Counted from the stretch's first letter, positions 34,289 through 45,313 are shown. The stretch: DNA of 64,000 nucleotides from JAMXLO01 sp963749575 (GCA_963749575.1 CAVVNM010000008.1:372001-436000), one strand, 5' to 3'. Translations and numbers: made by a program. Notes: a model not told the origin generated them from the letters alone.

Positions 34289-36046
34289 TCAGGTATATGC
34301 TGCGTCGGCGGCCCGCCTCCCGTGCACGTCGATTTTCTCAGGTTGCAGCAAGCGGAGCCGATCATCCGCTCCAACAGCAATGGTATGCACGTAGAAATAG
34401 GTATCGTGGCAATCGGTTGCTCCCATTACCGGGGACGGCGCGGATACGATCTGGAGTCGCCCGCACGCCCCGATCCAATCGACGTGCCTGTGGCCATGCA
34501 TGATCACGGCGTGATCGGCGAGCGACTGCAGCCGACGAATGAACCAACTGCCATTGATGAGTGCCGTCCCGATGCGCTCGGACAGTTCCTTCGCCGGCTG
34601 GGGATATTCGATGACGTGATGGTGCAGAGCCACGATCCAGCAGGCGCGCGGGTATTGTGCGGTGGCGACCCTGAAGGCGCGGGCCTGTTCGGCCGATACC
34701 AGGCCGAGTGCGTTGGTGAACGAAAAATGCGTCTCGGCGTTGGAGTTCAGCACGATGATCCCCAATCCATCGTCCGCGTCCGGTGGCAGAACCATGGGAA
34801 ACATCGCTGTCCACAGTTCGGCCAATGATCTCGACAGGCGCATCGATCCACGGTCTGCGAAGGCGGCCATGTCGGCGGCATGTGGCCGCAACACCTCGGC
34901 CAGGGTATCGCCGAGCCGCCCGTCCTTGCTGGCCACGACACGAAGCCGGGTACCTTGCAGCACGCCGAGAGCGGATATTGTGCGGACCTGTCGCAGGCGC
35001 TTCGTGGGACTCATCGGCAAATCCATTCGGGCAGGATTCGCACGGTCCACCACATTGACGTCATGGTTGCCAGGCAGTGCGACCACAAGCCCGGCCAGCC
35101 GGGGGTATGCGGCAAGTGCGGCGAACAGCTCGGCCCACTCCGCGGAGCGCCCCGCGTCGGTCAGGTCTCCCGTTATCAGGATCACGTCCAGCGGCTGCGC
35201 GGCATGGATTTCATCCAACCGCGCCAACGTCCGCCTCAGCCGCTCGTTGCCGCGAGGACCGGCCCTGCCGCTCTCAATGCGAAACCCGTAGCGCTCGCCG
35301 ACCGTGTGGAGGTCCGACAGATGCGCAACGCGCCATTGGCGATCGCCGGTTGACGACGCGGTGTAGGCGCGAAAGTCGCGTGGCTGGGCCATCGTCGCAT
35401 CGGCGCCTCCCCAGATCAGCGCCGCCGCCGCGAAGTAGCTGGAGATCAGCACCACACTGTTGGCCAATACGACGGGCACCAGTTGGAGCGGAGACGTGAG
35501 ATCCGACGGGTCGCCGAGCCACCGCGAGGCGGGCCACGCCAGGACCACAAGACCGATCCCCACCGCACACATGGCGCAGCCCGACACGGCTGCGGTGCCG
35601 GCGCGGACCGAGGCGCGTTGATCATCGCTCATGCGAGTCGCAAGCAGCCGCTCGGCGAGATGCCGCAGCGCTTCGCGAACCGCAATGTAGACGGGTTGAA
35701 CGGCCAGGGCATTCAACGACCAGAAGCTGTTCTCGGCGAGCCGCAGGAGCGGCCGGCCCGCATACCAGGCGACCGCGGCCAGCGGCAGCAGCAGCAATGC
35801 CGGCAGGACTTCGGCGTAGATGTTCGCAACCTTGGCGATGACCGATGCGATCCAGATGGAAACCAGGAGGGGTGCAGCTCCGAGCAGAAGACCCGGAAGA
35901 CCGATCAGCAGCGTCCAGGCGATCACGAGTTTCGGCAGGCTGATCTCGGCGAGCAGGCTGCCCATCAACGACAACAGCGATCGCCGTTTGGTGCTCGCGG
36001 CATCGTCCTCGATGTCGCCGTTGCGCGGATCGATAATCGGCGTCAT
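34289..36046 (-). CDS. membrane-anchored metallophosphoesterase
   Basis: A 585-residue protein. Residues 35-215 contain about five membrane segments. Residues 238-560 are a calcineurin-like phosphoesterase with D245 and H247 (LSDLHT), D294 (TGDLTD), N327 and H328 (GNHD), HHHVIE and HGHRH, so all metal-ligand motifs are present. CGAAGGAG precedes ATG 36046. It probably hydrolyses a phosphodiester or phosphoanhydride on the cytoplasmic face. The substrate is unknown. The AI-2E-family gene lies upstream on the same strand with a 38-nt gap, so co-transcription is likely. Confidence 0.83.
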   Translation of the reverse strand: MTPIIDPRNGDIEDDAASTKRRSLLSLMGSLLAEISLPKLVIAWTLLIGLPGLLLGAAPLLVSIWIASVIAKVANIYAEVLPALLLLPLAAVAWYAGRPLLRLAENSFWSLNALAVQPVYIAVREALRHLAERLLATRMSDDQRASVRAGTAAVSGCAMCAVGIGLVVLAWPASRWLGDPSDLTSPLQLVPVVLANSVVLISSYFAAAALIWGGADATMAQPRDFRAYTASSTGDRQWRVAHLSDLHTVGERYGFRIESGRAGPRGNERLRRTLARLDEIHAAQPLDVILITGDLTDAGRSAEWAELFAALAAYPRLAGLVVALPGNHDVNVVDRANPARMDLPMSPTKRLRQVRTISALGVLQGTRLRVVASKDGRLGDTLAEVLRPHAADMAAFADRGSMRLSRSLAELWTAMFPMVLPPDADDGLGIIVLNSNAETHFSFTNALGLVSAEQARAFRVATAQYPRACWIVALHHHVIEYPQPAKELSERIGTALINGSWFIRRLQSLADHAVIMHGHRHVDWIGACGRLQIVSAPSPVMGATDCHDTYFYVHTIAVGADDRLRLLQPEKIDVHGRRAADAAYT

Positions 36047-36084
36047 CGATGTCTCCTTCGGGTCGCTGCGCGGCGGTCGGCCCG

Positions 36085-37170
36085 TCAGTCCCGCGCAGCG
36101 GCAGGCGCTCCGAACAGTTCCGTCACCCAGCGGCTCGACGCGTGTTGGTCGCAGATGGTCAGGACCGCGATCACAATGGGGACGCCGATGAACGCGCCGG
36201 GGATCCCCCAAAGGAAGGTCCAGAAGAACACGGCGAACAGTACCATGAACGGCGACATGGAAAGAATGCTGCCTGCGATCCGGGGCTCCAGGTAGCTGCC
36301 GACGAGGAACTGGATGAGGTTCAGACAGCCGAACACCAGGATCGCGTTCTGCCAGGCGTCGAACTGTGCGACCGCGAACAAAGTCGGCAGAACCGTTGCC
36401 ACCAGCGGGCCGATGAATGGGATGTAGTTGAGCGCGAACGCGATCACCCCCCATTCCTGCGCAAGCGGCAGGCCGCAGAGCGAGATGAATCCCCACACGA
36501 GGATGCCCGTCACCACGCTCATCAGCGAGCGGACGAGGAGGTATCTGCGGAACTTGGCGGCGGTTCGGGAACCGCCGTCCAGCAGCACGCGTCCGGCTTC
36601 CCGGTTGTTCATACCGCGCAGCCTGCGGGCCGCGTCGTCGACTTCCATGAGACCCAGGATGACGTAGATCAAAACGACGAGCGAGAAGCTCAGCGTGCCG
36701 TTCACCCTGGTTGTGATCTCCTGGAAGATCCGGAGGATCCATCCCACGTTGAAATGCTCGCTCCAGATGTTCTCGACCACGATGCCGTGCCCTGCGAGCC
36801 ACTCGGTCATCTGGTTGTAGAGCAGCTGGAATTGGGCGGCGTCGGCGACGACATAACGACCCACCCTGTTGAGCCCCCAGGTGATCACCCAGGCGAAGGC
36901 GCCGATAACCACGATCGTCACCAGCATGCTGATCGCGAGTGCCACAAGCTTCGGCAGCAGCGCCTGCAGCCTGGCCTGCAATGGCCAAACGATTGCGATG
37001 ATGAACAATGCGAAAGCCAGCGGCGCGAACACCGGCTTGGCGACGCCGAGGGCGGCCACCATGAGGATCGCGGTAGCAACGCCGACCATCGCGCGGAGCG
37101 CGCGGTCGCTGGTCCTTCGGGTGCTCCGGATCGGATCGCGCATCATGTCGTAACCTTCGGCGGGTGCCAT
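36085..37170 (-). CDS. AI-2E family transporter
   Basis: A 361-residue polytopic protein of the AI-2E exporter (PF01594) family. It has the paired N-terminal helices (VATAILMVAALGVAKPVFAPLAFALFIIAIVWPLQ), a middle amphipathic region, and the C-terminal conserved helices (LNYIPFIGPLVATVLPTLFAV, PFMVLFAVFFWTFLWGIPGAFIGVPI). Members transport diverse small molecules or Na+, and the name does not prove quorum signalling. GAGGAG lies ten bases before ATG 37170; a second ATG nine codons in is possible. Confidence 0.87.
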   Translation of the reverse strand: MAPAEGYDMMRDPIRSTRRTSDRALRAMVGVATAILMVAALGVAKPVFAPLAFALFIIAIVWPLQARLQALLPKLVALAISMLVTIVVIGAFAWVITWGLNRVGRYVVADAAQFQLLYNQMTEWLAGHGIVVENIWSEHFNVGWILRIFQEITTRVNGTLSFSLVVLIYVILGLMEVDDAARRLRGMNNREAGRVLLDGGSRTAAKFRRYLLVRSLMSVVTGILVWGFISLCGLPLAQEWGVIAFALNYIPFIGPLVATVLPTLFAVAQFDAWQNAILVFGCLNLIQFLVGSYLEPRIAGSILSMSPFMVLFAVFFWTFLWGIPGAFIGVPIVIAVLTICDQHASSRWVTELFGAPAAARD

Positions 37171-37599
37171 CTGCCGTGATGCTCCTCAACGTCCCTTGGC
37201 GTGGCGACTGTCGGTGCCACAATTGCGGATTCTGACTGATGGAGGTGATTCGTTGGTGTCCGACGCGACACCCGGAGCAGTCCATCACGCGCGGTCGGCG
37301 ATGTCGAGGCTCCGGTGGCCCCGCACGGCAGCAATGATTCCCGCAAGGTGGCGTCGGCGAAGCGATTCGGGTCGACAGGAATGGTATGTCTGGCCCGACC
37401 CTGGGATTCTGTGCCGATGTCCGGTGTCGCGGAATGCCGATATCATCGCCAATATGTGCGACGATGGCGGGACGGCGTCGAGGCGCTACACCCGGGTGAT
37501 TTGCCACCGAACCGACAGCGATGTAAATATCGGTGTTTCACGCAGCGATGTTTGCTTCACCCGATTCCAATAATCCCCGAATCCGGAGGGCAAAACACC
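37171..37599. other. divergent intergenic region, no supported gene
   Basis: 429 bp lie between the divergent AI-2E-type and MFS genes and must contain both promoters. One open frame is in phase with the MFS gene, but it lacks a ribosome site and its sequence is not conserved-looking. GGAGGG at 37584-37589 sets the MFS start at 37600. I see no clear operator or -35/-10 pair. Confidence 0.5.
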
Positions 37600-39261
37600 A
37601 TGGCGTCCGATGCGGTTTCGAACTCCGTTGCAGACATCGAGCAGGCAGAATCCTGGCTGCCGATGGTCGCCATCGCGCTTGGCCAGGCGTTGATGTCGTT
37701 CAATGTCGCCTCCTTGCCGGTGGCGATCGGTGGGATGGTGCACAGCTTCAACGTGCCGCCGACGACAATCGCCACCGGTATCGTGATGTATTCGCTCGCG
37801 GTCGCCGGCCTTGTCATGCTTGGTGCTAAACTGAACCAGCGGTTTGGCAGCCTGCGGGTGTTCCGCACGGTCGTTGTGCTGTTCGGGATCGCGCAGGTGC
37901 TGATGACGTTCAGCCCGACGGCGACCGTCATGCTGATCGCGCAGTTGCTGTCCGGCACCGCCGGCGCGGCGCTGGTGCCGTCGCTGGTCGCGCTGATCGC
38001 CAACAACTACCACGGCCGGCAGCAGGCCACGGCGCTTGGCGCGCTTGGCTCGGCACGCGCCGGTGCTGGTGTCGCCGCGTTTTTGATCGGCGGCATTCTC
38101 GGCACGTTCATCGGCTGGCGCCCGGCGTTCGGCATCCTGATTGTGCTGTCGGCGCTGGTATTCTACCTGAGCTTCCGGCTCAAGCCGGATCAGGGACGGC
38201 CGGAGGTCGAGATCGACATCGTGGGGGTGTTGCTGGCGGCGGTGGCTGTCATTCTGATCACCTTCGGCTTCAACAACCTCAATCGCTGGGGACTTGGCGT
38301 GGCGCGGCCGGGGGCGCCATTCGACATTTTCGGCCTGTCGCCCGCTGCGCCGATGATCGTGATCGGCGCAGTGCTGCTGCAAAGCTTCCTGGTTTGGACC
38401 CGCTGGCGTCAGCAGGCTGGCAAGACACCACTGCTGGATCTCAGTGTCATCGAGTCGCGCGAGGAGCGCGCTGCGGTCTACGTTATGTTCACAGTCGTCG
38501 CGCTGGAGGCGGCGCTGAACTTCTCCGTGCCGCTCTATATTCAGATCATCCAGGGACGCACGCCGATCGAAACGGCCATCGCCATGTTGCCGTTCAACCT
38601 GTCGGTGTTCTTCTCGGCCATGCTGATCGTTCGTGTCTACCAGACGCTGACCCCGCGGCAGATCGGCCGGCTCGGCTTCATCATCTGCACGATCGCGCTG
38701 CTGTGGCTCGCCTTCGTGGTGCACAACGACTGGAGCGCGGTCGCGGTCCTGGTCGGGCTGGTGATGTTCGGTATCGGCCAGGGTTCGCTGGTGACGCTGG
38801 TGTTCAACGTACTGGTGACGGCCTCCCCCAAGGAGCTTGCCGGCGACGTCGGTTCGCTGCGTGGCACCGCCAACAATCTTGCCGCCGCGGTCGGCACGGC
38901 GGTGATCGGCGCGCTGCTGGTCACTCTGCTGAGCGCCGGCGTCCTGCGCGCCATCGCTGAGAACCCGCTGGTGCCGCCCGAGGTCCAGTCGGAGGTCGAT
39001 CTCGACAGCATCAACTTCGTCAGCAACGACCGGCTGCTCGGCATCATGCAGCGCACCAGCGCCACGCCCGAGCAGGTTGCCGAAGCGGTACGGGTCAATA
39101 CCGACGCACGGCTCAGCGCGCTCAGAATGGGTCTTTTGCTGATGGCGGGGCTCGCGGTGTTGGCGATCATTCCGGCTGGCCGGTTGCCCGACTACAAGCC
39201 CGGCGAAATCCCCGCCAATCCGCCGCCGCGGCCTGCGCGACGTGGCGTGACAGGCACATGA
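37600..39261 (+). CDS. MFS transporter, DHA2 (14-helix) type
   Basis: A 553-residue inner-membrane drug:H+ antiporter-type protein with about 14 helices. Family features are the early VASLPVAIGGMVHSFNVPPTTIATGIVMYSL, motif A-like LGAKLNQRFGSLRVFR, the motif-C-like GALGSARAGAGVAAFLIGGILG, and a large periplasmic loop at residues 445-510. The tail is proline/arginine-rich. GGAGGG precedes the ATG. The glutaminase follows after 15 nt. The substrate is unknown. Confidence 0.88.
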   Translation: MASDAVSNSVADIEQAESWLPMVAIALGQALMSFNVASLPVAIGGMVHSFNVPPTTIATGIVMYSLAVAGLVMLGAKLNQRFGSLRVFRTVVVLFGIAQVLMTFSPTATVMLIAQLLSGTAGAALVPSLVALIANNYHGRQQATALGALGSARAGAGVAAFLIGGILGTFIGWRPAFGILIVLSALVFYLSFRLKPDQGRPEVEIDIVGVLLAAVAVILITFGFNNLNRWGLGVARPGAPFDIFGLSPAAPMIVIGAVLLQSFLVWTRWRQQAGKTPLLDLSVIESREERAAVYVMFTVVALEAALNFSVPLYIQIIQGRTPIETAIAMLPFNLSVFFSAMLIVRVYQTLTPRQIGRLGFIICTIALLWLAFVVHNDWSAVAVLVGLVMFGIGQGSLVTLVFNVLVTASPKELAGDVGSLRGTANNLAAAVGTAVIGALLVTLLSAGVLRAIAENPLVPPEVQSEVDLDSINFVSNDRLLGIMQRTSATPEQVAEAVRVNTDARLSALRMGLLLMAGLAVLAIIPAGRLPDYKPGEIPANPPPRPARRGVTGT

Positions 39262-39276
39262 CAGCAGGAGGCGTTG

Positions 39277-40281
39277 ATGCCCGCGAACCTTGATGCCGAT
39301 GCAACAGAAGAACCGAGCTACATATCCACCGGTCACCTGCCTGAGCCCGAGGAGGTGACAACGTTGGTGAAGCGCGCATACGAGCGTTTCAGGGGAAATA
39401 CCGAAGGCAAGAACTCGGATGTCTATCCGGCACTCGCGCGAGTGCCCAGCGACCTGTTCGGCGTGTGTGAGGTGAGCACCAGCGGAAAGGTCTATTCGGC
39501 CGGCGACACGGACTACGAGTTCTCGATCATGAGCGTGTCGAAACCCTTCGTGTTCGCTCTGGTCTGCCAAACCCTGGGTGCCGCGGAGGCCCGGAGCAAG
39601 CTCGGTATGAACAGCACCGGGTTGCCGTTCAATTCGTTGGCGGCGATCGAGCGTGGCGAGGACGGACGGACGAACCCGATGGTCAATCCTGGGGCAATCG
39701 CGACCACCAGCCTCGTCCCTGGTGCGACTGCCGAAGCGCGTTGGCAGTTCATTCACGACGGGCTGTCACGTTTCGCCGGACGCACGCTGCCGCTCAACGA
39801 CGAGGTCTATGCGTCCGCATCCGAAACAAACTTCCGCAATCAGGGTATCGCCCGCCTGCTGCAAAGCTATGGCCGGATCTATCTCGATCCGGCGGAAGCG
39901 ACCGATCTCTATACCAGGCAGTGTTCGCTCAACGTATCGGCAAAGGATCTGGCGGTCATGGGAGCGACATTGGCCGACGGCGGGATGAATCCGCTGACCA
40001 GACAGCAGGTTGTCGATGCCGACAGTTGCCGCTATGCGTTGGCGGCGATGGCGACCGCTGGGCTGTACGAGACCTCGGGCGACTGGCTCTACGACATCGG
40101 GCTGCCGGGCAAGAGCGGCATCGGCGGTGGAATCGTTACCGTTTCCCCCGGCAAGGGAGGGCTGGGAACGTTCGCTCCGCCACTCGATCGGGCCGGCAAC
40201 AGCGTCAAGGGTCAGCTGGTCGCGAGGTTCCTGTCCGCGCAGCTCGGATTGAACCTGTTCGTGTCGAAGCCGGAGGCCTGA
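39277..40281 (+). CDS. glsA: glutaminase A
   Basis: A 334-residue serine-dependent glutaminase of the beta-lactamase-like fold (L-glutamine to glutamate and ammonia). The catalytic pair is S86 and K89 in IMSVSKPF. Other family blocks are PFNSLAAIERGEDGRTNPMVNPGAI, SETNFRNQGIARLLQSYG, YTRQCSLNVSAKDLAVMGATLADGG and GLPGKSGIGGGIVTVSPGKGGLGTFAPPLD. AGGAG lies six bases before ATG 39277; a TTG directly before it is in frame. It may share a transcript with the MFS gene. Ammonia release could help resist acid, as in enteric GlsA, but that is only an analogy. Confidence 0.93.
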   Translation: MPANLDADATEEPSYISTGHLPEPEEVTTLVKRAYERFRGNTEGKNSDVYPALARVPSDLFGVCEVSTSGKVYSAGDTDYEFSIMSVSKPFVFALVCQTLGAAEARSKLGMNSTGLPFNSLAAIERGEDGRTNPMVNPGAIATTSLVPGATAEARWQFIHDGLSRFAGRTLPLNDEVYASASETNFRNQGIARLLQSYGRIYLDPAEATDLYTRQCSLNVSAKDLAVMGATLADGGMNPLTRQQVVDADSCRYALAAMATAGLYETSGDWLYDIGLPGKSGIGGGIVTVSPGKGGLGTFAPPLDRAGNSVKGQLVARFLSAQLGLNLFVSKPEA

Positions 40282-40418
40282 TGGTACGGCGCAACGTGCC
40301 GTAGCACGCGAAGCCCCATGCCCCATCGCCTTCACACTCAGTACATCCGGTGGTATCTCGCCCCGCATATGCGGCGGTCTTTTCCTCACGAAACTTTGTA
40401 CGCGCACAGGGGCTGAAT

Positions 40419-41505
40419 ATGCGACGGCACCGTTGGCTTTGGACCGGATTGCTGGTGGCCGTCGCGGTCGGGATGGCTGCGTGCGGGCCGAAGAAGCAGG
40501 CCGAGACCCCTGAGCCGCGCCCGGTGCGTACGGTGACGGCCAAGCCGCAGGATGCCGGCGAGACGGTCGTGCTGACCGGACATATCCAGGCGGAAGACGA
40601 GGCGTCGATGGCGTTCCGCATCGGCGGGCGGATGACCGATCGGTTCGTCAATGTCGGTGACCGGGTGAAGCCTGGACAGGAGCTCGCCAGACTGGATCCG
40701 CAGAACGAGGTGAACGCATTGCGGTCCGCCCAGGCCGGTCTCACTGCCGCGCAGGCGCAGTTGACCCAGGCGCGATCGGCGTTCGAGCGGCAGCGGACGC
40801 TGCTGGCGCAAGGCCACACGCCGCGCGCCCAGTTCGATCTGGCAGAGAAGGCGTTGCGGACCGCACAGGCGCAGGTCGACGACGGCGAAGTGCAGGTCAG
40901 CATCGCCGCCGACCGGGTCAGCTACACCGTGCTCCAGGCGGATGCCGCCGGAACGATAACGGCACGCGGCGCGGAACCCGGCGAGGTGGTGCAGCCTGGG
41001 CAGATGATCGTCCAGCTCGCGCGCCAGGGTGGGCGGGACGCGGTGTTCGACGTGCCCGCGCAGGTGCTGCGGTCGGCACCAAGCAATCCGCAGGTCACGG
41101 TCCGGCTGACCGACGATCCCGGCGTGACCACGATCGGACGCGTCCGCGAGGTCGCCCCGCAGGCCGATCCGGTCACCAGGACGTTCCAGGTGAAGGTCGG
41201 CCTGACCGATCCGCCGGCGGCCATGCTGCTCGGCTCGACGGTCAACGGTTCGCTGGGTCTGGATTCTGACAAGGTGATCTCGATCCCCGCCTCCGCCTTG
41301 ACCGAATTCAATCGCCAGCCAGCGGTCTGGATCGTCGATCCGTCGAAGCTGACCGTGTCGCTGCGCAACATCGAGCTGTTGCGCTTCGATCCCGGCACGG
41401 TGGTCGTCGCGCACGGTGTCGGCGACCGGCGATATCGTTGTCACTGCCGGTGTCCAGGCACTTCACCCAGGCCAGACAGTCCGCCTGCTCGGGCCATCAG
41501 CCTAG
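40419..41505 (+). pseudogene. RND efflux periplasmic adaptor (membrane fusion protein), single frameshift
   Basis: The corrected product is a 361-residue lipoprotein adaptor: lipobox GMAAC (C22), a lipoyl half with IQAEDEASMAFRIGGRMTDRFVNVGDRVKPGQELARLD, the hairpin (AQAGLTAAQAQLTQARSAFERQ), the second lipoyl half (GTITARGAEPGEVVQPGQMIVQLAR), and the beta-barrel. The frame breaks near 41420 in GGTGTCGGCGACC. Removing one G restores TGDIVVTAGVQALHPGQTVRLLG to a TAG at 41503. CAGGGG precedes the ATG. It partners the inner-membrane pump whose GTG overlaps its stop. Confidence 0.83.
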
Positions 41506-44500
41506 TGGGTTTCAATCTATCCGAGTGGGCGCTCCGCCATCGCTCATTCGTGGTCTATCTGATGATTGCGTCGGTCGTGGCGGGGCTGGCTTCCTACCGA
41601 AGCCTTGGCCGCAACGAGGATCCGGCATTCGTCATCAAGACGATGATCGTGCAGGCCGCCTGGCCGGGCGCCACGATCAACGACACGCTGCTGCAGGTCA
41701 CCGAACGCATCGAGCGCACGCTGCAGGAGACACCGAACCTCGACTTCCTGCGCAGCTACACCAGCCCCGGTCTGACCACGATATTCGTCAACCTCAAGGG
41801 CAAGACGCCGGCCAGCGAGGTGCCGGACATCTGGTACCACGTCCGCAAGAGCGTCGGCGACATGCGGCATACGTTGCCGGCCGGTGTCGTCGGTCCAGGC
41901 TTCAACGACGAGTTCGGCGACACCTTCGGGATCATCTATGGCTTCACCGCGGACGGCTTCACCCAGCGCGAACTGCGCGATCATGTGGACGATGTCCGCT
42001 CGCAGCTGCTGCTGGTCCCGGACGTGTCGAAGATCGAGATGCTGGGTGCCCAGGACGAGACGGGTGTTCGTCGAGTTCTCGATGGAACAGCTGGCCGGGC
42101 TCGGGATCGACCGCTACGCATTGATCGCTGCCCTCCAGGCGCAGAACGTCGTCAGTCCGGCCGGCACCATTCAAACCGGAAATGAGAAGCTGTTGCTGCG
42201 CGTGACCGGCGCCTTCGAGTCGGAGCAGGACCTGCGCAACATCAACTTCGTCGCCAACGGGCGCATGATCCGCCTGCGCGACATCGCCGAGATCCGTCGC
42301 GGTTTTGCCGATCCGCCGCAGCCGCTGTTCCGGGTCAACGGCAAGCCGGCGATCGGCCTCGCTATTGCGATGCGCGAGGGCGGCGACATCCTGGCGCTGG
42401 GCCGCAACATCGAACAGGCGATGCGTCGCATCACCGCCGATCTGCCACTCGGCGTCACGCCGATCCTGGTCGCCGACCAGCCGCATGTGGTGGAGCACGC
42501 GATCAGCGATTTCACCACGTCGCTGTGGCAGGCGATCGCCATCATCATGGCGGTGAGCTTCGTCAGTCTAGGCATTCGGGCCGGACTGGTGGTGGCACTT
42601 TCCATCCCGCTGACGCTCGCGATCGTGTTCCCGATCATGCAGTTCCTCGGGATCGATCTGCAGCGCATCTCGCTCGGGGCGCTCATCATCGCCCTGGGTC
42701 TGCTGGTCGATGACGCGATGACGACGATCGACGTCATGACCTCACGACTTGCCGCGGGTGACAGCAAGGAGCAGGCGGCGACTTTCGCCTACAAGTCGGT
42801 GGCGGTGGCGATGTTGACCGGATCGTTCATCACCGCCGCGGGCTTCGTGCCGATCGGCTTCGCAAAAAGTTCCGCCGGCGAATACACGTTCTCGATCTTC
42901 GTCGTGGTGGGCATCTCGCTGATCATGTCATGGTTCGTGGCGGTGCTGTTCGCTCCCCTGCTCGGCGTGGTCATGCTGGTCAAGCCGGACCCGTCCAAGC
43001 CGGCCAGGCCCAGCCGAATCCTGGGAGTGTTCCGCGGTCTCCTGCTCGGCGCGATGCGGGCTCGCTGGATCACCATTGGAGTTACCGTCGCCTGCCTCGT
43101 CGTTGCGCTGCTGCTATCGCCGCTGATCCCGCGGCAATTCTTCCCGCCATCCGATCGTCCGGAGCTTCTGGTCGATCTCAGACTGCCGCAGAACGCCTCG
43201 ATCTTCGCCACCGATGACCTCGCCGCGCGGCTCGACACCGTGCTGAAGACGGATCCCGATGTCGCGAGCTGGAGCACCTATGTCGGGCGCGGCGCGATCC
43301 GATTCTATCTGCCGCTGGCGGTGGAGCTGCCCAACGACTTCTTCGCGCAGGCGGTTGTCATCGCCAAGGACGTCGCGGCGCGCGAACGGCTCCACGTGCG
43401 GCTCGAGGAAGCGCTCGCCACGCAGTTCCCCAGCGCGGTGGCGCGCGTGTCGCCGCTCGGGCTCGGCCCGCCGGTCGGCTGGCCGGTGCAGTATCGCGTG
43501 AGCGGTCCGGACGTGGCGCAGGTGCGCGACATCGCATTGCGGCTTGCCGGCATCGTGGCGGGCGATCCAAATGCGCGGCACGTCAATTTCGACTGGATGG
43601 AGCCGGCCCGCATGGTCCGGATCAACATCGATCAGGATCAGGCGCGATTGTTGGGCCTCAGTTCGCAGGCGCTGGCGCAGGTGCTGAACTCCGTGGTCAC
43701 CGGCTCGACCGTCACCCAACTGCGCGACGGCATCTATCTGGTCGATGTGGTGGCGCGGGCGACCGATGAGCAGCGGGTCTCGCTCGCAACGCTGCGCAAT
43801 GTGCAGGTGCCGCTGCCGAACGGGCGAACCGTGCCGCTAAGCCAGCTCGCCAGCTTCGATTTCGACCAGGAATTCCCGTTGATCTGGCGACGCGACCGGG
43901 TTCCCACGCTGACCGTGCTGGCCGATGTGGCGCCGGGTGAACTACCCGAGAGCATAGTCGCCAAGCTGGCGCCGGCGGTGGCGGAACTGAATGCCGGCCT
44001 GCCCGAGAACTATCGCATCGCCGTCGGCGGAACGGTCGAGGAGAGCGCGCAGTCGCAGGCCTCGGTGATTGCCGTCGTCCCGCTGATGCTGTTGCTGATG
44101 ATCACCTTCCTGATGATCCAGCTGCAGAGTTTCAGCCGCCTGTTTCTCGTGCTCATTGTGGTGCCGATGGCGATGACCGGGGTCGTCGCGGGACTGCTGA
44201 TCTTTCAGCGGCCGCTCGGTTTCGTGGCCATCCTCGGCATCCTGGCGCTGATCGGCATGATCGCCCGCAACGCCGTGATCCTGATCGAGCAGATCGAGGC
44301 GGAACTCGGCGAAGGCAGGCCGGCGTGGCAAGCGGTGATCGAGGCCAGCGTGTCGCGCTTCCGTCCCATCATGCTGACGGCGGTATCCACGGTGCTTGGC
44401 CTGATCCCGATCGCAGCGACGATCTTCTGGGGACCGATGGCGTTTGCCATCATGGGTGGCTTCCTGGTTGGTACCGTCGTCACGCTGATCTTCCTTCCTG

Positions 44501-44577
44501 CACTCTACGTGGCGTGGTTCCGGATCAAGGAGCCGCTGGTTCGCGACGACATTCCGGCATCCGCACATGGCGAGTGA
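41505..44577 (+). pseudogene. RND efflux transporter permease (HAE1/AcrB-like), single frameshift
   Basis: The corrected product is 1023 residues, exactly the AcrB/MdtB size class. It has an N-terminal helix (WALRHRSFVVYLMIASVVAGL), a porter domain, the TM4 proton-relay pair in LGLLVDDAMTTIDVM, and the C-terminal helices LGILALIGMIARNAVILIEQIE and RPIMLTAVSTVLGLIPIA. The break is at 42060 (GACGAGACGGGTG); removing the extra A gives DERVFVEFSMEQLAGLG. It exports toxic compounds using proton motive force together with the adaptor and an unlinked outer-membrane channel. It overlaps the mrpE-like gene by 11 nt. Confidence 0.87.
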
Positions 44578-45058
44578 CGCCGGGTTCCGGCTGCGCAGCG
44601 CCTTCGTGCGCGCTCTGGGGTTCCTCATCCTCTGGCTGGTGCTTGCCGGCATCAACCCTGGCGATATTCCGGCCGCAGCGGTCGCTGTCGCCGCGGCGAC
44701 CTGGGTCAGCCTGCGCCTGCTGCCGCCTGGCCGACGACGATTGTCGCTGCCTGGTGCGGCCCGGATAGCGCTGCGGTTTCCGAGCCAGGCAGTGCTCGCA
44801 GGTGTGGACGTTGCCCGGCGTGCACTCGATCCGCGGCTACCGCTGCGACCCGGCTTCGTAGCGTTTTCGCCACACCTCCCGCCGGGTGGTGCGCGCGACG
44901 CATTCTGTGCACTGGCGAGCCTGATGCCGGGCACACTGCCGGTCGACACCAACGAGGACGGGACACTGCTGATCCATTGTCTCGACATCGACCAGCCGGC
45001 GGCAGCGCAATTGGCGGTGGAGGAGGCTGTGTTCATGCGAGCGGTCGGCAATGGCTGA
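44567..45058 (+). CDS. mrpE: Na+/H+ antiporter subunit E (Mrp complex)
   Basis: A 163-residue MrpE/MnhE protein. It has N-terminal helices (FVRALGFLILWLVLAGINPGDIPAAAVAVAAATWVSLRLLP), then the cytoplasmic ferredoxin-like tail with MPGTLPVDTNEDGTLLIHCLDI, the family's signature. It starts inside the 3' end of the RND pump gene and overlaps mrpF. It is needed for assembly of the antiporter in the inner membrane. Confidence 0.88.
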   Translation: MASDAGFRLRSAFVRALGFLILWLVLAGINPGDIPAAAVAVAAATWVSLRLLPPGRRRLSLPGAARIALRFPSQAVLAGVDVARRALDPRLPLRPGFVAFSPHLPPGGARDAFCALASLMPGTLPVDTNEDGTLLIHCLDIDQPAAAQLAVEEAVFMRAVGNG

Positions 45059-45311
45059 GTTCCTCATCGCCGCCGCGGGCTTCATTCTGGCGATGGTGGC
45101 GCTGGGATTGGCGCGCATACTGCGCGGGCCGGCGGATGCCGATCGCCTGATGGCGGCGCAACTGCTCGGCACGGGCGGCATCGCGGCGCTGCTGCTGCTG
45201 GCGGCGGGCACCGGCGTGCCGGCAGCGGTGGATGCTGCGCTGACGCTTGCCTTGCTCGCCGCCTTCGCCGCCGTCGCGTTCGTCAACAGCATTCCTCGCC
45301 CGGACCGCTGA
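45051..45311 (+). CDS. mrpF: Na+/H+ antiporter subunit F (Mrp complex)
   Basis: An 86-residue, three-helix protein with the MrpF motif LARILRGPADADRLMAAQLLG, whose acidic residue lies in the cytoplasmic loop. The length is typical. It overlaps mrpE by 8 nt, and mrpG follows after 2 nt. Confidence 0.9.
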   Translation: MAEFLIAAAGFILAMVALGLARILRGPADADRLMAAQLLGTGGIAALLLLAAGTGVPAAVDAALTLALLAAFAAVAFVNSIPRPDR

Positions 45312-45313
45312 CA

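Noticed and set aside
34289..37507. A continuous 1072-codon minus-strand frame
   Set aside because: Only the last 585 codons (from 36046) are the metallophosphoesterase. The upstream part reads in a shadow frame through the real AI-2E family gene.
41400..42070. Programmed frameshifting in the RND genes
   Set aside because: There is no slippery heptamer or downstream pseudoknot at either site, and similar +1 breaks occur in five unrelated genes.
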